NCBI GenBank assembly: GCA_018666805.1
Contig: JABIXB010000054.1
Location: forward strand, 1 to 52,221
Source: Rhodospirillaceae bacterium
GTDB lineage: Bacteria; Pseudomonadota; Alphaproteobacteria; UBA828
Direction of reading: 5' to 3'
Length of the DNA: 52,221 nt
In this document: one piece after another, positions 41,500 to 52,221 of the stretch
Position numbering within the stretch: position 1 is the first letter of the stretch
Layout of the letters: every line of letters begins with the position of its first letter
Made by a program: the position numbers and the translations under genes
Notes under the pieces: model-generated
What the model was told of the DNA's origin: nothing
The model's input: the letters and a program-made list of their open reading frames with translations, nothing else
Database searches by the model: none

Positions 41500-42069
41500 A
41501 TGAGCGAAGGCAGCAGTACCTATGCGACGAAAAAACGTGGCCCCGGCCTGCCCGGCATGCGTGGCCTGGATCATTTCGGCTTGACCGTGCCGGATATGGA
41601 ACAGGCGGTGGATTTCTTTTGCGACGTGCTCGGCTGTCAGGAATTATACCAGCTCGGCACCTTCAAGGTGGAGGAGGGCGATTGGATGACGGAGCATGTC
41701 AACACCCATCCGCGCGCCGAGATCACCAATATGCGTATGATCCGCTTTGGCCACGGCTCGAATATTGAGCTGTTCGAATATGCGTCGCCGGACAAACGCG
41801 AGGAACTGCCGCGCAACTCCGATAATGGCGGCCACCATCTCTGCATCTATGTGGATGACATGTTCGCAGCGGTTGAACATTTGAAGCGCCACGGTGTTAA
41901 GGTACTCGGCGAGCCGTCGCTCAACACCGGTGCCGAGGCGGGCGAATATTGGTGTTATTTTCTTAGCCCCTGGGGCGCCCAATTCGAACTGGTGAGCTAT
42001 CCGAACGGGCGCGGCTATGAGCAACATACGAAGGTACGTCTCTGGGATACACGTGACCCCGCTGCCTGA
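41500..42069 (+). CDS. VOC (glyoxalase/dioxygenase-fold) protein, copy 1
   Basis: This 189-residue protein has two beta-alpha-beta-beta-beta modules. The expected metal ligands are visible: His in MRGLDHFGLTVPD, Glu in NIELFEY, His in GGHHLCIYVDD and Glu in GAQFELVSYP. This pattern fits glyoxalase, epimerase or extradiol dioxygenase relatives; the substrate cannot be read. It is closely similar along its full length to the next gene, which indicates tandem duplication. The ribosome binding site GGAGCAGG precedes ATG 41500. Confidence 0.88.
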   Translation: MSEGSSTYATKKRGPGLPGMRGLDHFGLTVPDMEQAVDFFCDVLGCQELYQLGTFKVEEGDWMTEHVNTHPRAEITNMRMIRFGHGSNIELFEYASPDKREELPRNSDNGGHHLCIYVDDMFAAVEHLKRHGVKVLGEPSLNTGAEAGEYWCYFLSPWGAQFELVSYPNGRGYEQHTKVRLWDTRDPAA

Positions 42070-42100
42070 CCGACAGCCGGGATAAAAAAGGAGAAAAATA

Positions 42101-42673
42101 ATGACCAGCGAAGGCAGTAGTACCTATATGACGAACAAGCGTGGCCCCGGCATGCCGGGCATGCGCGGTATGGATCATTACGGCATGACGGTGCCAGATG
42201 TGGACGCGGCGGTGGATTTCTTTTGCGATGTGCTCGGCTGCGAAGAGCTCTACAAACTCGGCACCTTCAAGGTGGAAGAAGGCGATTGGATGACGCAGCA
42301 TCTGAACGTACACGCCCGCGCCGAGATTACCAACATGCGCATGATCCGCTGCGGCCATGGCGCCAATATCGAGCTGTTTGAATATGAAGCGCCCGATAAA
42401 AGCCAGGAGCAGGCCAAAAACTCAGATAATGCCGGCCATCATATGTGTTTTTACGTCGATGATATTTTTGCCGCGGTGGAATATTTGCGCGGCCATGGTG
42501 TGACGATTATGGGCGGGCCGTCGCTCAATGTCGGCGCCGAAGCGGGTGAATATTGGTGCTATTTTCTCACCCCCTGGGGCGCGCAGCTCGAACTGGTGAG
42601 CTACCCGGGCGGGCGTGGCTATGAGCAGCACACCACCAAGCGCCTGTGGGACGTACGCGACCCTGCTGCCTGA
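42101..42673 (+). CDS. VOC (glyoxalase/dioxygenase-fold) protein, copy 2
   Basis: This is a paralogue of the preceding gene, 190 residues, with no gaps apart from one or two residues near the N-terminus and near the C-terminus. The same ligand positions occur (MRGMDHYGMTVPD, NIELFEY, GHHMCFYVDD, GAQLELVSYP). The segment DFFCDVLGC and the ending WD-RDPAA are shared. Differences concentrate around residues 100-135, the region before and around the second module, which may alter substrate choice (inference). AAAGGAG precedes ATG 42101. Confidence 0.88.
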   Translation: MTSEGSSTYMTNKRGPGMPGMRGMDHYGMTVPDVDAAVDFFCDVLGCEELYKLGTFKVEEGDWMTQHLNVHARAEITNMRMIRCGHGANIELFEYEAPDKSQEQAKNSDNAGHHMCFYVDDIFAAVEYLRGHGVTIMGGPSLNVGAEAGEYWCYFLTPWGAQLELVSYPGGRGYEQHTTKRLWDVRDPAA

Positions 42674-42736
42674 TATTAGGCCCTTGTATGCCTGTGCGTG
42701 TGCTCCAGAAGGTGGTGCCGTTTGCAATATACTTAA

Positions 42737-44671
42737 CTAGGGCGACAGCGCGCGGGTCATGAAGTCGCGCCAGATGGTTGCGGGCGCGCCGCCGCCGGTG
42801 ACTCTGTTCATCGGCTTGCCATTGTCATTGCCGAGCCAGACGCCGACCACCATATCGCCGGCAAAGCCGACGAACCAGGCGTCGCGGAAATTTTGGCTGG
42901 TACCAGTCTTACCATATGCCGGGCCGAGCCCTTCCGGCAGTGCGGCGTTCCGTCCTGTGCCCTCCGTCACCACGGCGGCGAGCAGCTCGCGCATGGCGCT
43001 GGCGGCCTCGGGCGAGACGACGCGCCCGGCGCCGGAGCCGCTCCGACCATAGACAATATCGCCGCCCCGGTTGCGCACCTCTCGAATGCCGTGCGGCAGG
43101 GCTCGGGCACCGTCGCCGGCGAGTGCCGCATAGGCAGCCGTCAGCTCGATCAGCGAGAGCTCGCCACTGCCGAGGCTGAGGCTGGCGTCGGGCGGTAGAT
43201 CGTTGCTGATGCCGAGACGGCGCGCCAGTTTGGCGACATTGTCGATGCCCACATGTTGGCCGACGCGCACGGCGACGCTGTTGATCGACCCGGCGAAAGC
43301 CTTACGCAATGTCACGGGCCCCTGGTAGGTGGCGCTATAATTACGCGGCGCCCAGCCGGCAATTTCGATCGGCGCATCGTCGAAAATATCATCCGGCTTT
43401 AGCCCGGCCTCGAAGCCGGCGAGATAGACGATGGTTTTAAAAGCCGAGCCTGGTTGGCGCAGCGCCTGGCTGGCGCGGTTGAATTGGCTGGCACCGTAAT
43501 CCTTGCCACCGACCATGGCGAGCACCGCACCGTCCGGCGAGAGCGCCACCAGCGCGCCCTGGCCGGCGGCCCGCGCCGAGATGTTCTTGAGCCCTGTTGC
43601 CAATGCCGCCTCGGCGGCGCGCTGCAGGCGCGCATCGAGAGTTGTACGCACGGTTAGGGCCGGCGCATCACGCCCGGCATAGGCGGGCAGTTGCGCTCTC
43701 ACCCAGTCATTGAAATAACCGGCCCCGCCGCCAGCGCCGGCTTGCTGTTTGGCGAGGCGCGCCGGCGCCTTTATTGCACGCGCGGCGTCCTCGGCGGCGA
43801 TAAACCCGGCCTCGGCCATGCCGTTGAGCACCAGTGCGGCTCGGGCGTGCGCCGCGGCGAGGTCGCGCGCCGGCGAGAGGCGCGAGGGCGCTTTCAGGAG
43901 ACCTGCCAGGAGTGCGGCTTCGGCGAGGCCGACCTTACTTGCGGGTTTGGCGAAATAGCGCCGCGCTGCCGCATCGACGCCATAGCTGCCGGCGCCGAGA
44001 TAGACGCGGTTGAGATAGAGGGTGAGGATCTCGTCTTTGCTAAATTCGCGCTCTAGGCGAAAAGCGAGAAACAGTTCCTGAACTTTGCGCTTGAGCGTTT
44101 TGGCCGGCGTGAGAAAGGCGATCTTGGCCAATTGCTGGGTGATGGTGCTGCCGCCCTGGCTGAGGCGTCCGGCGGTGATGTTGCGCCATATAGCGCGGAT
44201 CACGCCCATCACATCCATGCCGCCATGCTTATAGAAGCGCCGGTCTTCAATCGCGATCACCGCTTGCGGCAGCAGCGGCGACATCTCCGCCACCGTGACG
44301 AACTCGCCCCAATGGCTGCCGAAGGTGGCGAGGGTTGCGCCGTTGCTGGCTTGAAGCGTCACGGATGGCGCGCTTTTCGGACCCGCAAGGCTGTCGCTGC
44401 CGGGCAGGTCATGGGCGACATAGGCAATAAAGCCGGCGGCCGGCACGGACAGCCAGATCAGCACGATCAGGACCAGCCTGATTTCGCGCCACGGTGATTT
44501 GCGCCGTTGTTTGCTTTTTTGTTGCGGCTTTTGCGGTGCTGCTTTGGCGTCGCTGGTCGGCTTTTTGCTGCCGCCCTTGCTCTTTTCTTTAGCGCCTTTT
44601 TCGCCTTTCGGCTTTTTGGTGCCGCCTTTCGGCTGTGCTTTCTTGCGCGGCGGTTTTTTGGGTTTGGCCAT
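42737..44671 (-). CDS. Class A penicillin-binding protein (PBP1A family)
   Basis: This is a bifunctional peptidoglycan glycosyltransferase and transpeptidase of 644 residues. The cytoplasmic N-terminus (about 60 residues) is extremely Lys-rich and is followed by one membrane anchor (RLVLIVLIWLSVPAAGFIAY). The GT51 domain has EDRRFYKHGG, STITQQLAK and LTLYLNRVYLG. The transpeptidase has SAFK, SIN and KTGTS, all three active motifs intact. It is shorter than E. coli PBP1a because it lacks the large inserted domain. It lies 17 nt downstream of gyrB. Confidence 0.93.
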   Translation of the reverse strand: MAKPKKPPRKKAQPKGGTKKPKGEKGAKEKSKGGSKKPTSDAKAAPQKPQQKSKQRRKSPWREIRLVLIVLIWLSVPAAGFIAYVAHDLPGSDSLAGPKSAPSVTLQASNGATLATFGSHWGEFVTVAEMSPLLPQAVIAIEDRRFYKHGGMDVMGVIRAIWRNITAGRLSQGGSTITQQLAKIAFLTPAKTLKRKVQELFLAFRLEREFSKDEILTLYLNRVYLGAGSYGVDAAARRYFAKPASKVGLAEAALLAGLLKAPSRLSPARDLAAAHARAALVLNGMAEAGFIAAEDAARAIKAPARLAKQQAGAGGGAGYFNDWVRAQLPAYAGRDAPALTVRTTLDARLQRAAEAALATGLKNISARAAGQGALVALSPDGAVLAMVGGKDYGASQFNRASQALRQPGSAFKTIVYLAGFEAGLKPDDIFDDAPIEIAGWAPRNYSATYQGPVTLRKAFAGSINSVAVRVGQHVGIDNVAKLARRLGISNDLPPDASLSLGSGELSLIELTAAYAALAGDGARALPHGIREVRNRGGDIVYGRSGSGAGRVVSPEAASAMRELLAAVVTEGTGRNAALPEGLGPAYGKTGTSQNFRDAWFVGFAGDMVVGVWLGNDNGKPMNRVTGGGAPATIWRDFMTRALSP

Positions 44672-44688
44672 GGTTGGCGCGGCTGACC

Positions 44689-48337
<3,649 letters not shown>

Positions 48338-48354
48338 CTAATCACGCGCATTGG

Positions 48355-49476
48355 TTAAACGCGCATTGGCATGATGACATAGACAGCGTTTTCGTCCTCC
48401 GAATCGCGCACCAGGGTCGGCGAGGCCGAATCGGCAAAACGAAATTCGATGGTCTCGCCTTTGATCTGCTTGGCCATGTCGAGCACATAGCGGGAATTGA
48501 AGCCGATTTCGATTTTTTCCAGATTGTACTGGGCCTCGAGTTCCTCCGAGGCGGCGCCGGCATCCGGGCTGGTGGCCGAAAGGGTCATGACGGAATCTTC
48601 GAGTGTGACCTTGATGGCGCGCGATTTCTCGGTCGAGATTGTCGAAACCCGATCCACCGCCTGGACGAAGGATTTATTGTCGACGGTCATGATCTTGTCG
48701 TTTCCCGCCGGGATGACCCGCTCATAATCGGGAAACGAGCCGTCGATCAATTTGGACGTTAGAATGGCGCCGTCGAGGGCAAAGCGAATTTTGCTATCCG
48801 AGAGCCCGATCATGACCTCGCCCTCGCTCTCCTCGATCAGTTTGCGCACCTCGCCGACGGTTTTGCGCGGCACGATAATGCCGGGAATATCCGCAGCCCC
48901 TGCCGGCAATGCGGTATCGACCCGCGCCAGGCGGTGACCGTCGGTTGCCACGGCGCGCAAGCAGGCCGGGCCTTCGTCGCTTGTCGCGTGCAGGTAAATG
49001 CCGTTCAAATAATATCGCGTTTCCTCGGTCGAGATGGCGAATCCGGTCTTGTCGATCAAGCGCCGGAGGTCGGCGGCGGAGAGCGAAAAGTGATGCGCCA
49101 GCTCGCCCTCGGCCATGACGGGAAAATCCTCGACCGGCAGGCAGGCCAATTTGAAGCGCGAGCGCCCGGAGCGGATTTCGAGCTTGCCGCCATCTTCGAT
49201 CAGAGACAGTTCGACCTCGGAGCCCTCGGCTAATTTGCGCACAATATCATAGAGCATATGGGCCGATGTGGTCGTGGCACCGGCTTGCGCCACATTGGCG
49301 CCGGCCGCCTCAATAACCGCCAGATCCATGTCCGTCGCCGTTAGATGCAGCTTTTCGTCATCGCCCGCATCGAGCCGGACATTGGAGAGAATTGGAATGG
49401 TATTACGTCTCTCGACGACGCTCTGAACATGGCTCAGCGACTTCAGCAGCGCGCCCCTATCGATGGTCAATTTCAT
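48355..49476 (-). CDS. dnaN: DNA polymerase III sliding clamp (beta subunit)
   Basis: The clamp tethers polymerase III to DNA. MKLTIDRGALLKSLSHVQSV at the N-terminus, NTIPILSNVRL, and the C-terminal VYVIMPMRV are family marks. ATG 49476 gives the standard 373 residues. The upstream frame to 49569 has no similarity. A 214-bp gap with an AT-rich centre separates it from dnaA; no clear promoter or DnaA box was found there. Confidence 0.97.
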   Translation of the reverse strand: MKLTIDRGALLKSLSHVQSVVERRNTIPILSNVRLDAGDDEKLHLTATDMDLAVIEAAGANVAQAGATTTSAHMLYDIVRKLAEGSEVELSLIEDGGKLEIRSGRSRFKLACLPVEDFPVMAEGELAHHFSLSAADLRRLIDKTGFAISTEETRYYLNGIYLHATSDEGPACLRAVATDGHRLARVDTALPAGAADIPGIIVPRKTVGEVRKLIEESEGEVMIGLSDSKIRFALDGAILTSKLIDGSFPDYERVIPAGNDKIMTVDNKSFVQAVDRVSTISTEKSRAIKVTLEDSVMTLSATSPDAGAASEELEAQYNLEKIEIGFNSRYVLDMAKQIKGETIEFRFADSASPTLVRDSEDENAVYVIMPMRV

Positions 49477-49690
49477 GGCAATACAATTACAGTTATCTAA
49501 TTGAGAATGACAAAAACGAGTCCCGAAACGGCACCACCCGAAGGTCCTTCCCGGCGCCGCGAATCGCAACCCTTAAATGATGTCAAAATATATCAGATTG
49601 TGGCCAGAATCGGCACTAAAAAGGAACGCTGAAAATGCGCCATTTCAGGCCGCGCGTGGCCAAATTCGAGCGCGATTTAGGCGCTCTCGT

Positions 49691-51130
49691 TCAGCTTTCT
49701 AATGTGCGCTTGAGCAGTTCGACGTCTTCGGCAATTGCCGCATCGCTTTGGCGCAGTTCTTCGATACGGCGCACGGCGTGCATCACCGTCGTATGGTCGC
49801 GCCCGCCAAACTTGCGGCCGATTTCGGGCAGCGAGCGGGAGGTCAGCTGTTTGCTGAGGAACATCGCCACCTGGCGCGGCCGGGCAACGGCTCGGGCGCG
49901 CCGCTCGGACGACATTTCCAACAGTTTGATATTGTAATGCTCAGCCACGCGGCGCTGAATTTCCTCAATCGTGATGCGCCGCTCACTGGCGCGCAGCACA
50001 TCGCGCAGCACTTCTTTCGCCATTTCCAGATCGATTTGCCGTCCGACCAGGGTCGCATGGGCGGTCACCCGGTTGAGCGCCATTTCAAGCTCGCGGATAT
50101 TGCTACTGATCCTGCGCGCCAGGAACTCCAACACGTCGCGCGGCACTTCGATCATGCCGGATGTCTCCATCTTGGCGTGCAGAATGCCGAGCCTGAGTTC
50201 ATAGGTGGTGGCGTGAATATCGGCGACCAGCCCCCAGCCGAGGCGCGAGCGCAGGCGCTCCTCCATCTCATCGAGGTCGGAAGGCGAACGGTCGCCGGAA
50301 ATGACAACTTGCCGGTTATGGTCGATCAACACATTGAATGTATGGAAGAATTCTTCCTGTGTGCTGTCCTTGCCGCAAATAAATTGCACATCATCGATCA
50401 TCAACACATCGGCCGAGCGGAACTGCTCCTTAAAGGCCATGGTGTCTTTGTAGCGAAGTGCTCGGACGAAGTGATACATGAATTTTTCGGCCGAGAGATA
50501 AAGCACGCGGCGGGTCGGGTCGCGCTCGCGGATGTGGCGCGCGATGGCGTGCATCAGGTGGGTTTTGCCGAGGCCGACGCCGCCATACAGATAAAGCGGA
50601 TTAAACGGCACCGTCTTGTCTGCCTCGGCGACGCGGCGCGCCGCTGCATGGGCGAATTCATTGGGTTTGCCGACAACAAATTCGTTGAAGCTGAAGCGCG
50701 GATTAAGCGGCGAAGAGAGGTCGTCAATTTTTTCCTCGACCGCACGTAAGCGAAGGTAGGAGCCACGTGACGGCGTCTCACTGGAGGGTGCGACGGTGCT
50801 GCCAGTGGATGGTCCGGCGGTTTCATCAGGAGCGCTCGCCGGCGGCGCGATGCCGCCAATAACGATAACGTCGATCGTCACCGAATGGACATCAGGGTTC
50901 ATTTGGTTCCACAGCTCGGCAATCCGTGCGGCGTAGCGCGCACTCACCCAGTCACGCAGAAAGCGCGTCGGCGCCGCCACTTGGGCTTCGCCGTCTTCTA
51001 TGCGGCGCAGCGAGAGCGGCTTGAGCCAGCTGCGAAAGGCTGCATCGCCCAATTCCTCCTGCAGATGGGCGCGAATGGCGGACCATTGCTCCTCATGCAG
51101 GGGATGTGCGGATTGAGAAGTATCGGCCAT
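49691..51130 (-). CDS. dnaA: Chromosomal replication initiator protein DnaA
   Basis: DnaA binds and opens the origin. Domain I (residues 10-85) precedes a variable linker. The AAA+ domain has GGVGLGKTHLMHAI and VLMIDDVQFICGK, and the C-terminal DNA-binding domain carries GRKFGGRDHTTVMHAVRRIEE. It has 479 residues. Its ATG lies only 3 nt after a rhodanese gene, so dnaA is probably transcribed from upstream of that gene. Confidence 0.97.
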   Translation of the reverse strand: MADTSQSAHPLHEEQWSAIRAHLQEELGDAAFRSWLKPLSLRRIEDGEAQVAAPTRFLRDWVSARYAARIAELWNQMNPDVHSVTIDVIVIGGIAPPASAPDETAGPSTGSTVAPSSETPSRGSYLRLRAVEEKIDDLSSPLNPRFSFNEFVVGKPNEFAHAAARRVAEADKTVPFNPLYLYGGVGLGKTHLMHAIARHIRERDPTRRVLYLSAEKFMYHFVRALRYKDTMAFKEQFRSADVLMIDDVQFICGKDSTQEEFFHTFNVLIDHNRQVVISGDRSPSDLDEMEERLRSRLGWGLVADIHATTYELRLGILHAKMETSGMIEVPRDVLEFLARRISSNIRELEMALNRVTAHATLVGRQIDLEMAKEVLRDVLRASERRITIEEIQRRVAEHYNIKLLEMSSERRARAVARPRQVAMFLSKQLTSRSLPEIGRKFGGRDHTTVMHAVRRIEELRQSDAAIAEDVELLKRTLES

Positions 51131-51133
51131 GGT

Positions 51134-51649
51134 TCAGCCCTGTACCCACGGCAGGGCGTGTTTTTTCCAGCCGGAAATTTGGCCGCGATGTTTGCTACCG
51201 TCGGCGTCGCCCTCGAAACCTTCAAGGATGTTGAAACATTCGTTGAAGCCTGCCGCCGTGCAATGCTGGGCGGCGGATGCCGAACGCGCGCCGCTGCGGC
51301 AAAGGAAAAGAACTGGCGCGTCGGGTGTCACGCCGGCATCGGATAAATCGGCCAAGAATTCCTCATTCTTCGCCATGCCGGGATAGTTCTGCCATGAAAT
51401 GAAGATCGGTTTTTTATCGAGCGCACGCAAATCGGCGATGCCGACGAAATTCCATTCGGCGTCCGTGCGCACATCGACCAGCACCGCCTTCGCATCCGCG
51501 GCCAGGATGTCCCACGCCTCGTCCGGCGTGACGTTGCCGGCATACGAAGACCCTGGCGCAAGCCGACCCTTGGCTAGGCGTCGCACATTTTCCAGACCCA
51601 TTCCCACCATTTCGTTTGGCGCAATTATACTGTTGGCAATTCTGCTCAT
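51134..51649 (-). CDS. Single-domain rhodanese directly upstream of dnaA
   Basis: This rhodanese-like sulfurtransferase has about 171 residues. The domain begins at VTPDEAWDILAADAKAVLVD; the active-site loop is LCRSGARSASAAQ, with a Cys nucleophile. Substrate and partner are unknown. The start is uncertain: ATG 51649, 51610 and 51601 are all in frame, the last two removing 13 to 16 poorly conserved residues, and none has a strong ribosome binding site. It ends 3 nt before the dnaA ATG. Confidence 0.82.
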   Translation of the reverse strand: MSRIANSIIAPNEMVGMGLENVRRLAKGRLAPGSSYAGNVTPDEAWDILAADAKAVLVDVRTDAEWNFVGIADLRALDKKPIFISWQNYPGMAKNEEFLADLSDAGVTPDAPVLFLCRSGARSASAAQHCTAAGFNECFNILEGFEGDADGSKHRGQISGWKKHALPWVQG

Positions 51650-51764
51650 ATCAGTTGGAAACTGGCCAAATCCCCCTGTTTGCGACACGTGGTTTTTGAT
51701 CGTGCGTCGCAAAGAAAATCTTTTTAATTTCGCTTTCCCGCCAGCTTGTTCCAGCAGGTTCGTT

Positions 51765-51793
51765 ACAGTAATGGCGCGCCGGAGCGCTGGCAA
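51765..51793 (-). promoter_or_regulatory. Candidate promoter for the rhodanese-dnaA transcript
   Basis: On the minus strand TTGCCA (51793-51788) and TACTGT (51770-51765) are 17 bp apart, giving a start near 51757 and a leader of about 110 nt. The spacer contains the palindrome GGCGCGCC. Confidence 0.45.
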
Positions 51794-52129
51794 CAGGTCC
51801 TTAATAGGAACGTCAAAATATTTTCAAATTTTTTTTCCGCACCGATTTGAGCTTCAGACTGAGCCGCGAAAGCTAAGCAATTGGACTCTCAGGACAAGCC
51901 GCATTTTCGGCAAAAAAAACAGCCGTTTTGGACCGTACGGTACAAGTGCGGAAAAAATGTCACAGGCTTAACAAAAATTTCGCGCGGGAAAATTCGGCGC
52001 AATTTTTAATCGCTGCGGGAGCCACGCCGGGAGCAAATTTGCTCTAATTTATCGCTGTCGAGTAGGCGCGGCGGCGGAATGGATCGCTACACTTTATCGC
52101 GCAGTGATTCCGTTCGGGCCGGGTGTGGT
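51794..52129. other. Gene-free AT-rich stretch between dnaA/rhodanese and rpsT
   Basis: This 336-bp interval has no credible protein frame. It holds runs of A and T (51820-51840, 51910-51920, 51950-51960), the palindrome ACCGTACGGT (51932-51941) and GAGCAAATTTGCTC (52031-52044). I searched by eye on both strands for TTATCCACA-like DnaA boxes and found none that convince, so an origin is not supported. A terminator for rpsT is expected here, but no classical hairpin plus T-run stands out. Confidence 0.5.
52031..52044. repeat. Perfect 14-bp palindrome GAGCAAATTTGCTC
   Basis: This fully symmetric site lies about 90 bp downstream of the rpsT stop. Its sequence equals the joined ends of the 36420-36469 element (GAGCAAA...TTTGCTC) with the centre missing, so it may be a collapsed member of the same family, or a protein-binding site. 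Confidence 0.55.
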
Positions 52130-52221
52130 CTAGGCGATTGCTTTGATGCGCTTGTTGAGGCGGGACATGCGCCGCGCCGCGGTATTTTTGCGCAACACGC
52201 CGCGCGTCACGCCGCGCATGA
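52130..52221 (-). CDS. rpsT: Small ribosomal subunit protein bS20, C-terminal part only
   Basis: The right edge cuts this gene. The last 29 codons translate to MRGVTRGVLRKNTAARRMSR followed by LNKRIKAIA and a TAG at 52132-52130. This is the conserved C-terminus of S20. The N-terminus lies beyond the window. rpsT upstream of dnaA on the same strand is a common alphaproteobacterial arrangement. Confidence 0.92.
   Translation of the reverse strand, partial: MRGVTRGVLRKNTAARRMSRLNKRIKAIA

Noticed and set aside
51650-52129. Replication origin next to dnaA
   Set aside because: No convincing DnaA boxes on either strand; AT-richness alone is not enough.

Overview
The window is about 52 kb of GC-rich, densely coding chromosome from an alphaproteobacterium. 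The evidence is the set of core genes and their order: rpmH-rnpA-yidD-yidC-engB-argB; a DUF2062-pdxJ-acpS-lepB-rnc-era operon; rsh next to rpoZ; smpB next to dapA; and dnaA-dnaN-recF-gyrB close to rpsT. The dnaA-dnaN-recF-gyrB run is, from general knowledge, more like Rhodospirillales-type genomes than Rhizobiales or Rhodobacterales, but the lineage is an inference. No tRNA, rRNA, insertion sequence, phage or CRISPR array was seen, and no convincing replication origin.

Layout. 1-3.7 kb: a sensor histidine kinase cut by the left edge, a flavin disulfide-type oxidoreductase and a TVP38-type membrane protein, all on the minus strand. 3.8-8.6 kb: a strong promoter drives rpmH (missed by simple ORF calling because it is short and starts with TTG), rnpA, yidD, yidC with a very long basic tail, engB and argB. 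8.6-11.2 kb: an AT-richer methyltransferase, recO, and a response-regulator-like protein whose receiver domain has lost its phosphorylation chemistry. 11.2-15.7 kb: the era/rnc/lepB/acpS/pdxJ/DUF2062 operon, led by a possible 23-codon ORF. 15.8-22.8 kb: an iodotyrosine-deiodinase-like flavoprotein, rsh, rpoZ, folK, a NYN-domain protein, a family 5 uracil-DNA glycosylase, smpB and dapA. 22.8-28.3 kb: a lytic transglycosylase, a small exported protein, a threonine/serine dehydratase, an MlaA-type protein and an acetoacetate-decarboxylase-like protein.

28.3-33.4 kb is a glyoxylate-shunt module. A ScfR/RamB-type regulator faces malate synthase (aceB) and isocitrate lyase (aceA) across a short region with a good promoter, tandem ATTTACAA repeats and a leader hairpin. 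Just after aceA lies an unannotated stretch that folds into a three-way junction, then a CCUCCUCC-type pyrimidine stretch and a strong intrinsic terminator. It is a good candidate for a new small RNA. 33.4-38 kb: an exported protein with a D-rich then K-rich tail, a two-domain rhodanese, and the pyrimidine genes pyrE, pyrF and pyrD with an ACT-domain protein. A palindromic repeat supplies the stop codons of both pyrF and the ACT gene.

38-42.7 kb is a more accessory stretch: a chemoreceptor fragment without a sensory part, an SDR enzyme, a flavin reductase-like protein, a GNAT acetyltransferase, dtd, a small monooxygenase-fold protein and two tandem VOC/glyoxalase-fold paralogues. 42.7-52.2 kb: a class A penicillin-binding protein, gyrB, recF, dnaN, dnaA, a rhodanese placed directly upstream of dnaA, an AT-rich gene-free stretch, and the 3' end of rpsT.
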